From: Pedobacter fastidiosus
Lineage (GTDB): Bacteria > Bacteroidota > Bacteroidia > Sphingobacteriales > Sphingobacteriaceae
Reading direction: 5' to 3'
Length of the DNA: 64,000 nucleotides
Assembly: GCF_014306625.1 (NCBI RefSeq)
Contig: NZ_JACRYL010000010.1
Span: 46,642 to 110,641 of the forward strand
A program made the translations under genes and the position numbers. Every line of letters starts with the position of its first letter. Within the stretch, counting starts at the first letter, position 1. Shown one piece after another: positions 19,733 to 29,377 of the stretch. The notes beneath the pieces were generated by a model. The model was not told the DNA's origin. It was given only the letters and a program-made list of their open reading frames with translations, and made no database searches.

Positions 19733-20299
19733 TTACTTCCGAATAAATTCAAATTGGCCGCCTGGAGAAAGTTTCATTATGGTTGAAGGCTTTTTAACGG
19801 ACCTACTTTCTTGCTCAAAATCGATTACCAAATCAACGGCACCTAAAATTTCCGGGTTAATATCGTCAAAATATTTTGGGGAAGCCTCACCACTTAAATT
19901 TGCTGATGTGGATACAATAGGTTTACGAAAACGCTGAATAAGTTGAGTACAAAAATCATGTTTAACAATGCGAATGCCTACACTTCCATCGGCATTAATA
20001 ACATTAGGAGCTAGGTTTTTAGCGCCTGAAAAAATTATTGTTAAAGGGTTTTCTGCGTATTCAATTAAATCGTAAGCAATTTCTGGAACTTCGTTTACAT
20101 AACTTTGCAGTTTGCTATCAACATCCAAAAGAACAATTAAACTTTTTTCAGCAGGGCGATTTTTTATTTTTAAGATCTTCTCAACTGCATCAGCATTGGT
20201 TGCATCGCACCCTAATCCCCAAATGGTATCCGTTGGATATAGAATTACACCGCCTGATTTTAGCACTTCTAAAGCCTTATTAATTTCATCTCTAAGCAT
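19733..20299 (-). CDS. L-threonylcarbamoyladenylate synthase (Sua5/YrdC family)
   Basis: Makes threonylcarbamoyl-AMP from threonine, bicarbonate and ATP, the first step of t6A37 formation on ANN-decoding tRNAs. The 188-residue protein is the short YrdC form. It shows YPTDTIWGLGCDATN, KNRPAEKSLIVLL and the STSANLSGE motif. A -7 box TAACTTTG (20311-20304) stands only four bases before the start codon, so the mRNA may be leaderless. Confidence 0.92.
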   Translation of the reverse strand: MLRDEINKALEVLKSGGVILYPTDTIWGLGCDATNADAVEKILKIKNRPAEKSLIVLLDVDSKLQSYVNEVPEIAYDLIEYAENPLTIIFSGAKNLAPNVINADGSVGIRIVKHDFCTQLIQRFRKPIVSTSANLSGEASPKYFDDINPEILGAVDLVIDFEQESRSVKKPSTIMKLSPGGQFEFIRK

Positions 20300-20492
20300 A
20301 ATGCAAAGTTAATTTAAAAACGATATGTTAAATAATGTAAAACCTTAATAATTTAACAATTAGAGTGAAACATTAGTGTATTCATGAACGTTTTTAGGTT
20401 AACAATCTGATTGTAAAAATTATATGAAATTTTCTCATGTCAGAATTAAAATCGTTATTTTTAATACAGGTTATTTCTAAAACAACATACAC

Positions 20493-21050
20493 ATGAAAAC
20501 GATCAAAAATTTATTAATGCTTTTTACTGTGGTAATTGCATTAGCGGGATGCTCTTCACTCCGAACAGCATCAGATTACGACAAAAACGTAGATTTGAAT
20601 GGTTACAAAACCTATAATTTTTACGATAAAGGCATGGCAAGAATTAAGTTGAACAATCTTGATAAACGCAGATTGATTGCTGCTGTGGAAACTCAAATGA
20701 ATGCTAAGGGGTTTACAAAATCTGATAAACCAGATTTGCTTGTAAATCTTTTTGTAGTGGCCAGGGAAAAAACAGATGTTTATGGCCCAGGTTATTACGG
20801 CGGATGGGGTTGGGGCGGTGGCTGGGGCTGGCGTTCTCCTTATTGGGGCGGAGGTGGTACCTACGTTAACCAATATATTGAAGGAACTATAATTATCGAT
20901 TTCTTAGATCCAAATAAAAAAATTCTGTTCTGGCATGGACAGGGAAGTGGTTTTAACTTAGATAGCTTTACTAAAAGGGAAGAAAGATTAAATACTGGTG
21001 TTAAGGAGATTTTAGCACAGTACCCGCCAAATGCAATTGCGGCTAAGTAA
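20493..21050 (+). CDS. DUF4136 lipoprotein
   Basis: A 185-residue lipoprotein with a signal ending in ALAGC (Cys19). The body follows the DUF4136 pattern: SDYDKNVDLNGYKTYNFY near the start and GTIIIDFLDPNKKILFWHGQG in the second half. A Gly/Trp/Tyr-rich loop (GPGYYGGWGWGGGWGWRSPY) lies near 108-127. Function is unknown; the family is periplasmic or outer-membrane associated. Its 3' end overlaps the converging glycosyltransferase gene by 8 bases. Confidence 0.88.
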   Translation: MKTIKNLLMLFTVVIALAGCSSLRTASDYDKNVDLNGYKTYNFYDKGMARIKLNNLDKRRLIAAVETQMNAKGFTKSDKPDLLVNLFVVAREKTDVYGPGYYGGWGWGGGWGWRSPYWGGGGTYVNQYIEGTIIIDFLDPNKKILFWHGQGSGFNLDSFTKREERLNTGVKEILAQYPPNAIAAK

Positions 21051-22173
21051 TCGCCTCGCTATCCAAAATATTTAAATAGCAATTCATTAATTGCTTAGTT
21101 ACTAAAGGGCTGTTGAATTTTTGAACAAATTCCAGCCCTTTTTCTTTCATTTCTTTTTGAAGTTGTGGAGAATCAATAATTTGATTTATAGATGCTGAAA
21201 GTGATTTAGAATCCAAAGGAGATATGTATAATGAATTTGGGCCGCCAGCTTCTTCCAAACATGAGCCTGTTGCTGCAATTGTTGGTACGCCAGAATACAA
21301 TGCCTCAATAATAGGTATTCCAAAACCTTCATAAAATGATGGATAAACAAAAATAGAAGCCATTTGATAAATTCCAGGCAAATCAGCAAAGGGAATATTT
21401 TGAAGAAATACAATTCTTTTTTTTAACCCTAATTTCTCAATTTCTTTTTCTACAGATTTAAAATAAGGGGTTTGTTTCCCAATCACAACTAATTTATAAT
21501 CTTGGTTAACATCTTGTAAAGCCTGAACGATTAATTTTAAATTTTTTCGTTCTTCTATTGTGCCAACATTTAAAATATATTTTTCCGGAAGTTTATAGGT
21601 TAATCGGACTCTATTTAAGGTTGTAGCGTCAAAAGCTTGTTTAAAGTTATCATCACAACTTTGATAAATTACTTCAATTTTATTTGGTTCAATATCATAG
21701 AACTCAACAATATCGGCTTTGGTTTTTTCGCTTATTGCAATAATTTTATCAGTGTTTTTACAGGCCGATTTACTTTTCCACTTATAAAGTTTCCGATCAA
21801 TAAACTTATAATATTGAGGGAAGCGAAGAAAAATTAAATCGTGTATGGTTACAACAGATTTAATTCTGGTATGCTGAATGGCAAATGGAATTTCGTGACT
21901 TAAACCATGATAAATCTGAATTTCATCACGAGTTAAATCTTTTAGAATATTAACACTTCGCCATAAAAAGCTTCCATTTTTTGGAAGCTCTAGCTTGATG
22001 TTTTCATTTTGAAAGAAAGCGTCGATCTGCTTTGCAGACTTTACTTTTGGTGTATATACAAAATATCGATTTTCTGGATATTGTGTTGCCAAATTATCAA
22101 TTAACAATCGGCTGTAATTGCCTAACCCTGTTAAATTGTTTGCAGCACGTTTGCCATCAAAGCCTAAACGCAT
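21043..22173 (-). CDS. family 4 glycosyltransferase
   Basis: A GT-B fold retaining glycosyltransferase, 376 residues, probably acting on cell-surface polysaccharide. The N-terminal domain begins with GFDGKRAANNLTGLGNYSR; the C-terminal domain has LNVGTIEERKN and the GT4 signature YEGFGIPIIEALYSG with the conserved Glu pair. The start was set at MRLGFDGKR because the four residues upstream (MGGC) are read from the CCCC repeat. Donor and acceptor are not known. It may be transcribed from the dapD side through the repeat spacer. Confidence 0.88.
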   Translation of the reverse strand: MRLGFDGKRAANNLTGLGNYSRLLIDNLATQYPENRYFVYTPKVKSAKQIDAFFQNENIKLELPKNGSFLWRSVNILKDLTRDEIQIYHGLSHEIPFAIQHTRIKSVVTIHDLIFLRFPQYYKFIDRKLYKWKSKSACKNTDKIIAISEKTKADIVEFYDIEPNKIEVIYQSCDDNFKQAFDATTLNRVRLTYKLPEKYILNVGTIEERKNLKLIVQALQDVNQDYKLVVIGKQTPYFKSVEKEIEKLGLKKRIVFLQNIPFADLPGIYQMASIFVYPSFYEGFGIPIIEALYSGVPTIAATGSCLEEAGGPNSLYISPLDSKSLSASINQIIDSPQLQKEMKEKGLEFVQKFNSPLVTKQLMNCYLNILDSEAIT

Positions 22174-22185
22174 ACAACCCCCCAA

Positions 22186-22264
22186 CCCCCTGAAGGGGGA
22201 GTAGTATGCGTAAAAAAAAGTATGGCACTAAGCATTTTCCGATTTGCTAAAGCCCCTTTAGGGG
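22186..22264. repeat. inverted pair of CCCC-TNAA-GGGG elements
   Basis: CCCCC-TGAA-GGGGG (22186-22199) and CCCC-TTTA-GGGG (22253-22264), flanked by CCCAA and TTTGGGG, lie as mirror images around about 53 bases. This is a REP/BIME-like pair in the dapD-glycosyltransferase spacer. Single copies occur after tuf and after gyrB. Confidence 0.7.
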
Positions 22265-22274
22265 TTTGGGGTTT

Positions 22275-23093
22275 TTATACGGCTACATTATTTTCTCTCA
22301 ACGCATCGTTAAGCGAGGTTTTCTTATCTGTACTTTCTTTACGTTTACCAATAATTAAAGCACAAGGAACTTGATATTCTCCCGCAGGAAATTTTTTGGT
22401 ATAACTTCCAGGAATAACTACTGAACGAGCAGGAACAATTCCTTTATATTCGATTGGCGTTGGGCCAGTAACATCAATAATTTTAGTCGATGCCGTTAAA
22501 ACAACATTAGCGCCTAAAACAACTTCTCTTTCTAACTTAACACCTTCTACAACAATAGCTCTTGAACCTAAAAAGCAATCATCTTCAATAATAACGGGAG
22601 CAGCTTGAACAGGCTCTAAAACACCGCCAATACCTACACCGCCACTTAAGTGAACACGTTTGCCAATTTGCGCACATGAACCTACAGTTGCCCAAGTATC
22701 TACCATTGTACCTTCATCAACATAAGCGCCGATATTTACGTAAGATGGCATCATGATTACACCTTTTGCTAAAAACGAACCGTAACGAGCACTTGCCATA
22801 GGCACAACGCGTACACCAGTTGCTTTATAATCGGTTTTTAAATCCATTTTATCGTGGTAAACAAAAGGACCACTTTTAATTTCTTTCATCTCGCGAATCG
22901 GGAAATATAAAATAACAGCTTTTTTTACCCATTCATTAATGCCCCAAGAATTTAAAACTGGTTCAGCAACACGAATTTCACCTTTATCCAAGCCCATAAT
23001 AACGGCTTCAATGGCTTCGCAATAATTGCTGTATTTTAAAAGGGTTCTATCTTCCCAAGCGGCTTCAATTAATTTCTTTAAATCTGAATACAT
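22275..23093 (-). CDS. dapD: 2,3,4,5-tetrahydropyridine-2,6-dicarboxylate N-succinyltransferase
   Basis: Succinylates tetrahydrodipicolinate in the lysine and diaminopimelate pathway that feeds peptidoglycan. The 272-residue protein has the alpha-helical N-terminal domain and a left-handed beta-helix of hexapeptide repeats (GAYVDEGTMVDTWATVGSCA, GSRAIVVEGVKLEREVVLGA). Length and sequence are typical of DapD. It is monocistronic or co-transcribed with the glycosyltransferase downstream. Confidence 0.97.
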   Translation of the reverse strand: MYSDLKKLIEAAWEDRTLLKYSNYCEAIEAVIMGLDKGEIRVAEPVLNSWGINEWVKKAVILYFPIREMKEIKSGPFVYHDKMDLKTDYKATGVRVVPMASARYGSFLAKGVIMMPSYVNIGAYVDEGTMVDTWATVGSCAQIGKRVHLSGGVGIGGVLEPVQAAPVIIEDDCFLGSRAIVVEGVKLEREVVLGANVVLTASTKIIDVTGPTPIEYKGIVPARSVVIPGSYTKKFPAGEYQVPCALIIGKRKESTDKKTSLNDALRENNVAV

Positions 23094-23272
23094 GATGTTT
23101 TTAAATTTTACGCAAAATAAATGAAATTTATCTATAACTGAGGATTTCCTTCTATAAATATTGCTGAATTGCTACTTTGTTCTATTGTTGCGGGGAGCAA
23201 TACCTAGCTATTTGGATTTGATATTCGAAGAAATAAACAATTTATCAATTTAACAATTCATCATTTTTACCG

Positions 23273-23280
23273 TATTTTTG
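23273..23280 (+). promoter_or_regulatory. -7 box of S4-domain gene
   Basis: TATTTTTG matches TAnnTTTG and ends directly before ATGTTTATGG. Transcription is expected five to seven bases later, close to the second ATG, so a leaderless message is likely. No clear TTG was seen at the -33 position, which weakens the call. Confidence 0.5.
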
Positions 23281-23286
23281 ATGTTT

Positions 23287-23691
23287 ATGGCAGAAACAGA
23301 AAAACTTAGAATCGATAAATATTTGTGGGCAATTAGGCTGTTTAAAACCAGAAGTTTAGCTACAGATGCTTGCAAAGCAGGAAGAATAAAACTAAACGGA
23401 CAAAATCTGAAGCCTTCTGCCATTGTAAAAGTTGGCGAGGTTTATTCCGTTTCTAAAGGGATAGAAAAGAAAATTATCGAAGTTGTTGAGCTATCTTATA
23501 ATAGAACTGATTCTCCAACGGCTTTAACCAAATACAAAGACATTACACCAGTAGAAGAGACGCATGCTTTTAAATCGATGTTTCATTCTCCAAACTTAAA
23601 GCGAGATAGAGGAACAGGTAGGCCAACTAAAAAAGACAGGCGAGATACCGATGACTTAATTGGTGGATTATTTGAAGAAAAGGAAGACTAA
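23287..23691 (+). CDS. S4-domain RNA-binding protein, Hsp15 type
   Basis: A 134-residue protein with an N-terminal S4 domain: LRIDKYLWAIRLFKTRSLATD is the classic Hsp15/HslR motif. Hsp15 rescues stalled 50S subunits carrying nascent chains. The C-terminal tail is basic and charged (RDRGTGRPTKKDRRDTDD). The start was set at the ATG of MAETEKL because the -7 box leaves room for that start; ATG at 23281 would add two residues. Its last four bases overlap the converging EcsC gene. Confidence 0.88.
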   Translation: MAETEKLRIDKYLWAIRLFKTRSLATDACKAGRIKLNGQNLKPSAIVKVGEVYSVSKGIEKKIIEVVELSYNRTDSPTALTKYKDITPVEETHAFKSMFHSPNLKRDRGTGRPTKKDRRDTDDLIGGLFEEKED

Positions 23692-24458
23692 TCCATGTTA
23701 AGTTCGATATTTTTGGTTGTTTGCGTATTGCTAATGGCATACTGCAAATTAAAATACCTCATTCTATAACTCATCATGGCGGTTTTGCCAAGCCTATCTA
23801 TTAATTTATAATTGGCTACAGCTCCAACTGCAGCACCGACAAATGGCAACATTTGTGCAAGCTTTGCCAAATCGATATAATCACGATATTGTTGCTGAAA
23901 GGTTAACCAATCAAATTCATCAATATTTGTTGGAAGCTTATGCGCCTGGTTATCCCAATCCTGCATTTTAATAAATATGTTTTTACTTTCTTCTTTGCTC
24001 GAAAACGCCAATTGAAAAATATGGAGGATAAATAAGCGTTCGCGGTAATCTTTAACCTCGTAACCGTAAATAGCCGCAATATCAAAAAGCATTTTCATTT
24101 TAATGCCCAGTAATAAAGGGAAATCTGCCAAACTCATTAGGAAGCCACCAGCTCCAGTAATGCCACCTTCTGCTGCGCCAGTTTTTTTGTAGTTGTCAAT
24201 TTTCTGTTTAATTAATGCTTCGCGATGCATTAAAGATAAATCAGTTATAGGTTTCGATGTTGTAAAAGTAGAGCCGAAAAGAACCGCTTTAACCATTTGC
24301 TTAATTGCAGTTGTTATGGCATTATGAACCTTATCAGGAATAAAACTGTTAATTTTCTTTTGAACGCCATCGGTAACTTTATTAAAAAGCGATGGTTTTT
24401 GTAAAGTTTTAAACTTCCAAAAATCCAGCTCGCTTGTAATCTTTTGTTCGTAAGTCAT
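23688..24458 (-). CDS. EcsC family protein
   Basis: A 256-residue protein of the EcsC family, named after a gene next to an ABC transporter in Bacillus; molecular function is unknown. It has the conserved centre GAAEGGITGAGGFLMSLADFP (written here in part) with a glycine-rich hydrophobic stretch, and a second hydrophobic segment PFVGAAVGAVANY near the C-terminus. It is probably membrane associated. It follows no operon partner except the deaminase upstream on the same strand, 60 bases away. Confidence 0.85.
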   Translation of the reverse strand: MTYEQKITSELDFWKFKTLQKPSLFNKVTDGVQKKINSFIPDKVHNAITTAIKQMVKAVLFGSTFTTSKPITDLSLMHREALIKQKIDNYKKTGAAEGGITGAGGFLMSLADFPLLLGIKMKMLFDIAAIYGYEVKDYRERLFILHIFQLAFSSKEESKNIFIKMQDWDNQAHKLPTNIDEFDWLTFQQQYRDYIDLAKLAQMLPFVGAAVGAVANYKLIDRLGKTAMMSYRMRYFNLQYAISNTQTTKNIELNMD

Positions 24459-24517
24459 TATGTTTTATTTATAGTTAGACTTTAGAACTGACTGTTTTGT
24501 TTCAAAAAGAATTAACC

Positions 24518-25000
24518 CTAGTAGTCAATTCTCATTGGCGAAGTCTCCCAAAGTTTAAATGCGTGGCTTGCTTCATCTCTAAGCAGCTGCAAAACTGGTA
24601 AAGAACGTTTTTCCATCGGTTTATCTAATTCATCGTAAATAAACTTATCGTCGAAGCCAATTTTACCAGCATCAGCTTTGGTGTTTCCATAGTAAATGGT
24701 TTCAATTCTAGACCAATAAATGGCGCCTAAACACATTGGGCAGGGCTCGCAACTGGTGTAAATTACGCAACCACTTAAATCGAATGTTCCCAATTCGGTG
24801 CATGCCAACCTAATTGCAGAAACTTCTGCATGCGCTGTTGGGTCGTTTGTAGAAGTTACTTTGTTAGCAGATTTTGCGACAACCTTGCCATCTTTCACCA
24901 CAACAGCACCAAAAGGACCGCCAATGTTTTCGCTCACATTTTGTACGGAAAGCGCAATTGCTATTCGCATAAATTCTTCGTGTTGTTCGTTATCTTTCAT
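24518..25000 (-). CDS. guaD: guanine deaminase-like nucleoside/base deaminase
   Basis: A zinc-dependent deaminase that likely turns guanine into xanthine. In the 160-residue form the zinc site is His57 with Glu59 (HAE) and Cys87/Cys90 (PCPMC). GGPFGAVVVKDG, NDPTAHAE and FDDKFIYDELDKP are as in Bacillus GuaD, which separates it from tRNA deaminase TadA. The start was set at MKDNEQ: the 17 residues upstream (MKMPRKSGHFF...) are encoded by the terminator hairpin of the preceding gene. Confidence 0.87.
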   Translation of the reverse strand: MKDNEQHEEFMRIAIALSVQNVSENIGGPFGAVVVKDGKVVAKSANKVTSTNDPTAHAEVSAIRLACTELGTFDLSGCVIYTSCEPCPMCLGAIYWSRIETIYYGNTKADAGKIGFDDKFIYDELDKPMEKRSLPVLQLLRDEASHAFKLWETSPMRIDY

Positions 25001-25016
25001 ATCGTAAATATTAAAG

Positions 25017-25045
25017 CAAAAAAAATGCCCCGATTTGCGGGGCAT
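25017..25045 (-). terminator. terminator after OmpH-like gene
   Basis: Stem ATGCCCCG / CGGGGCAT with a five-base loop; read on the minus strand it is followed by eight T. It separates the OmpH-like gene from the deaminase. Confidence 0.92.
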
Positions 25046-25066
25046 TTTCATTATGTATTTTAAAAA

Positions 25067-25663
25067 TTATTTTTTGGTGTAATCTGCGTTTAAGCCTTTA
25101 ATCACTTCAGAAGTTACATCTAAACTTTCATCAGCAAATAATATTGCGCTGTTTCCTTTAGAGTACGTTAATACCATTTTGTAGCCTTTTTCTTTAGCAT
25201 AACCTTTAAGGTAAGTGGCAACTTTATCGTATAATTTTTCGTTTTCTGCCGCTTGCTCATTTTGTAAAGCACCACCAGCATTTTGCTGATAAGTTTGTAA
25301 TTCTTGTTGTTTACGAGCTAAGCGTTCTTCGGTCGCTTTACGAACATCGGCAGCTAAAGTGCCAGCAGTTTGTTGGTACTGAGCTACTTCTCTTTGAAAA
25401 GCTTGTCCTTTTGCCTGCATATCCGACTGAGCATTTTTTGATTTACCTTCAAATTTAACTTTAAGGTCTTTGTAATAATCGTATTTTGTTAATAACGAAT
25501 CTGAGTTTACAAATACAATTTTCTCGCTTGCAGAAACCGCTGCAGTGCTATCTGTTTTTTTAGTTTCAGTAGTTTTAGTGTCTTTGTTTTGACATGCAGA
25601 AAATGTAGTAATTATAGCTGCTGTTGCAAATAAACCAAATGTTTTTAAGGTTCTTCTTTCCAT
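25067..25663 (-). CDS. OmpH/Skp-like lipoprotein
   Basis: A Skp-type periplasmic chaperone relative, 198 residues. The signal ends in FSACQ with Cys24, so it is probably lipid anchored, unlike classic Skp. After a Thr/Lys-rich linker (about 25-45) the family start KIVFVNSDSLLTKYDYYKDL follows, then a long coiled coil rich in Gln, Glu and Lys (about 70-160). Such proteins guard unfolded outer-membrane proteins. A good promoter lies 20 bases upstream. Confidence 0.9.
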   Translation of the reverse strand: MERRTLKTFGLFATAAIITTFSACQNKDTKTTETKKTDSTAAVSASEKIVFVNSDSLLTKYDYYKDLKVKFEGKSKNAQSDMQAKGQAFQREVAQYQQTAGTLAADVRKATEERLARKQQELQTYQQNAGGALQNEQAAENEKLYDKVATYLKGYAKEKGYKMVLTYSKGNSAILFADESLDVTSEVIKGLNADYTKK

Positions 25664-25683
25664 TCTTGTTTAATAAATTTTAG

Positions 25684-25714
25684 CAAACTTATATAAATTA
25701 GTTTTTATATGCAA
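25684..25714 (-). promoter_or_regulatory. promoter of OmpH-like gene
   Basis: On the minus strand: TTG (25714-25712), 20 bases, TAAGTTTG (25691-25684). The predicted start of transcription is about 15 bases before the start codon. Confidence 0.75.
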
Positions 25715-25800
25715 TTTAAGAGTTATTAAGACAGTCACTTAGTGGATATTTATTAATCAAAATGATATGAAAAGCAATTGCAGTATTTCATTTTAATGTT

Positions 25801-25848
25801 ATTCCCGCCAATCGCTTTACTGCGTGCTCGCTTTTGTCGGGTTTAGGT
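25801..25848. repeat. CCCG...CGGG intergenic element, degenerate copy
   Basis: The stretch begins TTCCCGCCAATCGCTTTA and ends CGCTTTTGTCGGGTTT. It resembles the reverse complement of the element at 39881-39948 (CCCGCTATC... and CTTTACGTTCTATCGGGT). The relation is judged by eye. Confidence 0.4.
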
Positions 25849-25888
25849 GGCTATTTTTTTGATAAAATTTATGGTTGCTGGGTGTTTA

Positions 25889-27025
25889 TAAATCAAACGT
25901 TCCTATGGAACGATTAAAAAAAAATATTTTTTTTCTACCCATCATACGTCCCGATGGGACGTGCAGATTGAATGTTATTCAATATTGTTTTATCAGCTAA
26001 ATCAAGCACTAGGCTTTAATTGGGTTTTTCAACGTCCCATCGGGACGTATGCTGGGTTAAGGCATAATAACGTTCCATTGGTCACCTTAACCCAATTGTT
26101 CCAAAGAAGTCCCTATGAGAAAAAGGTAAGCGCCCAATTCTTTATTTCATTTGGGCATATGTTGTTTGAGATAAATCAAACGTTAGGTTTATCGAGAATT
26201 CTCCAACGTCCCATCAGTTAATATCATTAAGTTGATATTTTTGAACCACGGATGGACGCAGATAAACACGGATTTTAATCTCTGTACCCATTCTTGTGAG
26301 GGTCGAAATTGTAGCGCATCAATTTGCTAATTTAAGGACATCATCTATTGAAACTATTTGATCTAGTAGGTTTTATGGGATAAATCAAGCGATTGGTTTT
26401 ATTTAAATTTTTCAACGTCCCATCGGAACGTACGTTGGGTAGCCAATTCAAAGATTGGCGCAGTTACGTTCCTTAGGAACGTTTGGTAGGTCAAGGTATT
26501 AAAAATAACGTACCATTAACCATATAAACCAAATTGTTCCAAAGCAATCCCTATGGGAAAAAGGTAAGCGTCCAATTCTTTATTTCATTTGGGCATATGT
26601 TGTTTGAGATAAATCAAACGTTAGGTTTATCGAGAATTCTCCAACGTCCCATCAGTTAATATCATTAAGTTGATATTTTTGAAATACGGATGGACGCAGG
26701 TAAACACGGATTTTAATCATTCTTATGAGGGTCAAAATTGTAGCGCATCAATTTGCTAATTTAAGGACATCATCTATTGAAACCATTTGATTTAGTAGGT
26801 TTTATGGGATAAATCAAACGATTAGTTTTATTGAAATTTTTCAACGTCCCATCGGGACGTATGCTGGGTAGCCAATTCAAAGATTGGTGCAGTTACGTTC
26901 CTTAGGAACGTTTGATGGGTAAGCCATTAAAAAATAGCATACCATTGGCCAGATAAACCAAATTGTTTCAGAGGAATCCATCTGGGAAAATGGTAAGCGT
27001 ACAATTCCTCATTGGGCCTTATATT
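25889..27025. repeat. hierarchical tandem repeat array upstream of gyrB
   Basis: A non-coding array. Two long units (26101-26538, 438 bases; 26539-26968, 430 bases) are about 90% or more identical, with a decayed third copy from 26969; an 8-base gap accounts for the length difference. A smaller motif, TAAATCAA(A/G)CG... followed about 32 bases later by CAACGTCCCATC, occurs five times (about 25997, 26171, 26381, 26609, 26809). Perfect palindromes include CGTTCC-TAT-GGAACG, ACGTCCC-GAT-GGGACGT and ACGTTCC-TTA-GGAACGT. Short open frames here change between copies and look accidental. REP elements are a possible explanation. The surrounding 1.5 kb (25664-27219) holds no convincing gene. Confidence 0.9.
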
Positions 27026-27152
27026 GTAAAGCGAGAGTAACGCCAGATTGAAACACAGGTCTTGTTCCAAAGGCGCTCTCTCGAAGCTGTCCAAATCCTT
27101 ATTTAAAATAGCTAGGAAGCCTTTTATGAGCAAGCTATCAGTGCTTCAAAAC

Positions 27153-27161
27153 TTATCCACA
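27153..27161. promoter_or_regulatory. consensus DnaA box upstream of gyrB
   Basis: TTATCCACA is an exact match to the DnaA box. It lies 26 bases upstream of the gyrB -7 element. A lone box can occur by chance in AT-rich DNA; no cluster of boxes was seen, so an origin is not claimed. Confidence 0.4.
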
Positions 27162-27187
27162 TATTAGTTTAATTGCCAAAATTTCCG

Positions 27188-27195
27188 TATTTTTG
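27188..27195 (+). promoter_or_regulatory. -7 box of gyrB
   Basis: TATTTTTG fits TAnnTTTG and stands 24 bases before the ATG. No TTG at the ideal distance was found. Confidence 0.5.
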
Positions 27196-27216
27196 ATACT
27201 TATTGTTTCAAATTAA

Positions 27217-29177
<1,961 letters not shown>

Positions 29178-29178
<1 letters not shown>

Positions 29179-29216
29179 CCCCTAATCCGATAGCTATCGG
29201 ATCCCCTAAAGGGACT
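29178..29216. repeat. palindromic element after gyrB
   Basis: An 18-base perfect palindrome ATCCGATAGCTATCGGAT (29185-29202) is embedded in AACCCCTA...CCCCTAAAGGGACTTTG, a relative of the CCCC/GGGG elements elsewhere in the window. Confidence 0.7.
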
Positions 29217-29219
29217 TTG

Positions 29220-29258
29220 AAAACCCACATCAGGTTAAAACTTGATGTGGGTTTTTTG
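29220..29258 (+). terminator. gyrB terminator
   Basis: A perfect 12-bp stem AAACCCACATCA / TGATGTGGGTTT with a 10-base loop and a run of six T. Confidence 0.95.
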
Positions 29259-29377
29259 TTTTAATTTATAAGGTGAAAGTTAAAAGGTTATATTACTAAA
29301 AACTCTCTTTACTTCCATTTTACATTTCGAAAAAACAATTGCAAAAATATCATGTTATCTTACCAAAAATCGAATTA

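Noticed and set aside
24830..25063. Plus-strand open frame over the deaminase start
   Set aside because: It crosses the terminator hairpin and overlaps a well supported gene on the other strand.
25961..26221. An open frame of 86 codons inside the gyrB-proximal array
   Set aside because: It runs through palindromes and tandem repeat copies, is broken in the next copy of the unit, and has no promoter or family resemblance.
25889..27025. CRISPR array
   Set aside because: Repeats are long, unequal in spacing and hierarchical, spacers are themselves repeated, and no cas gene is near.
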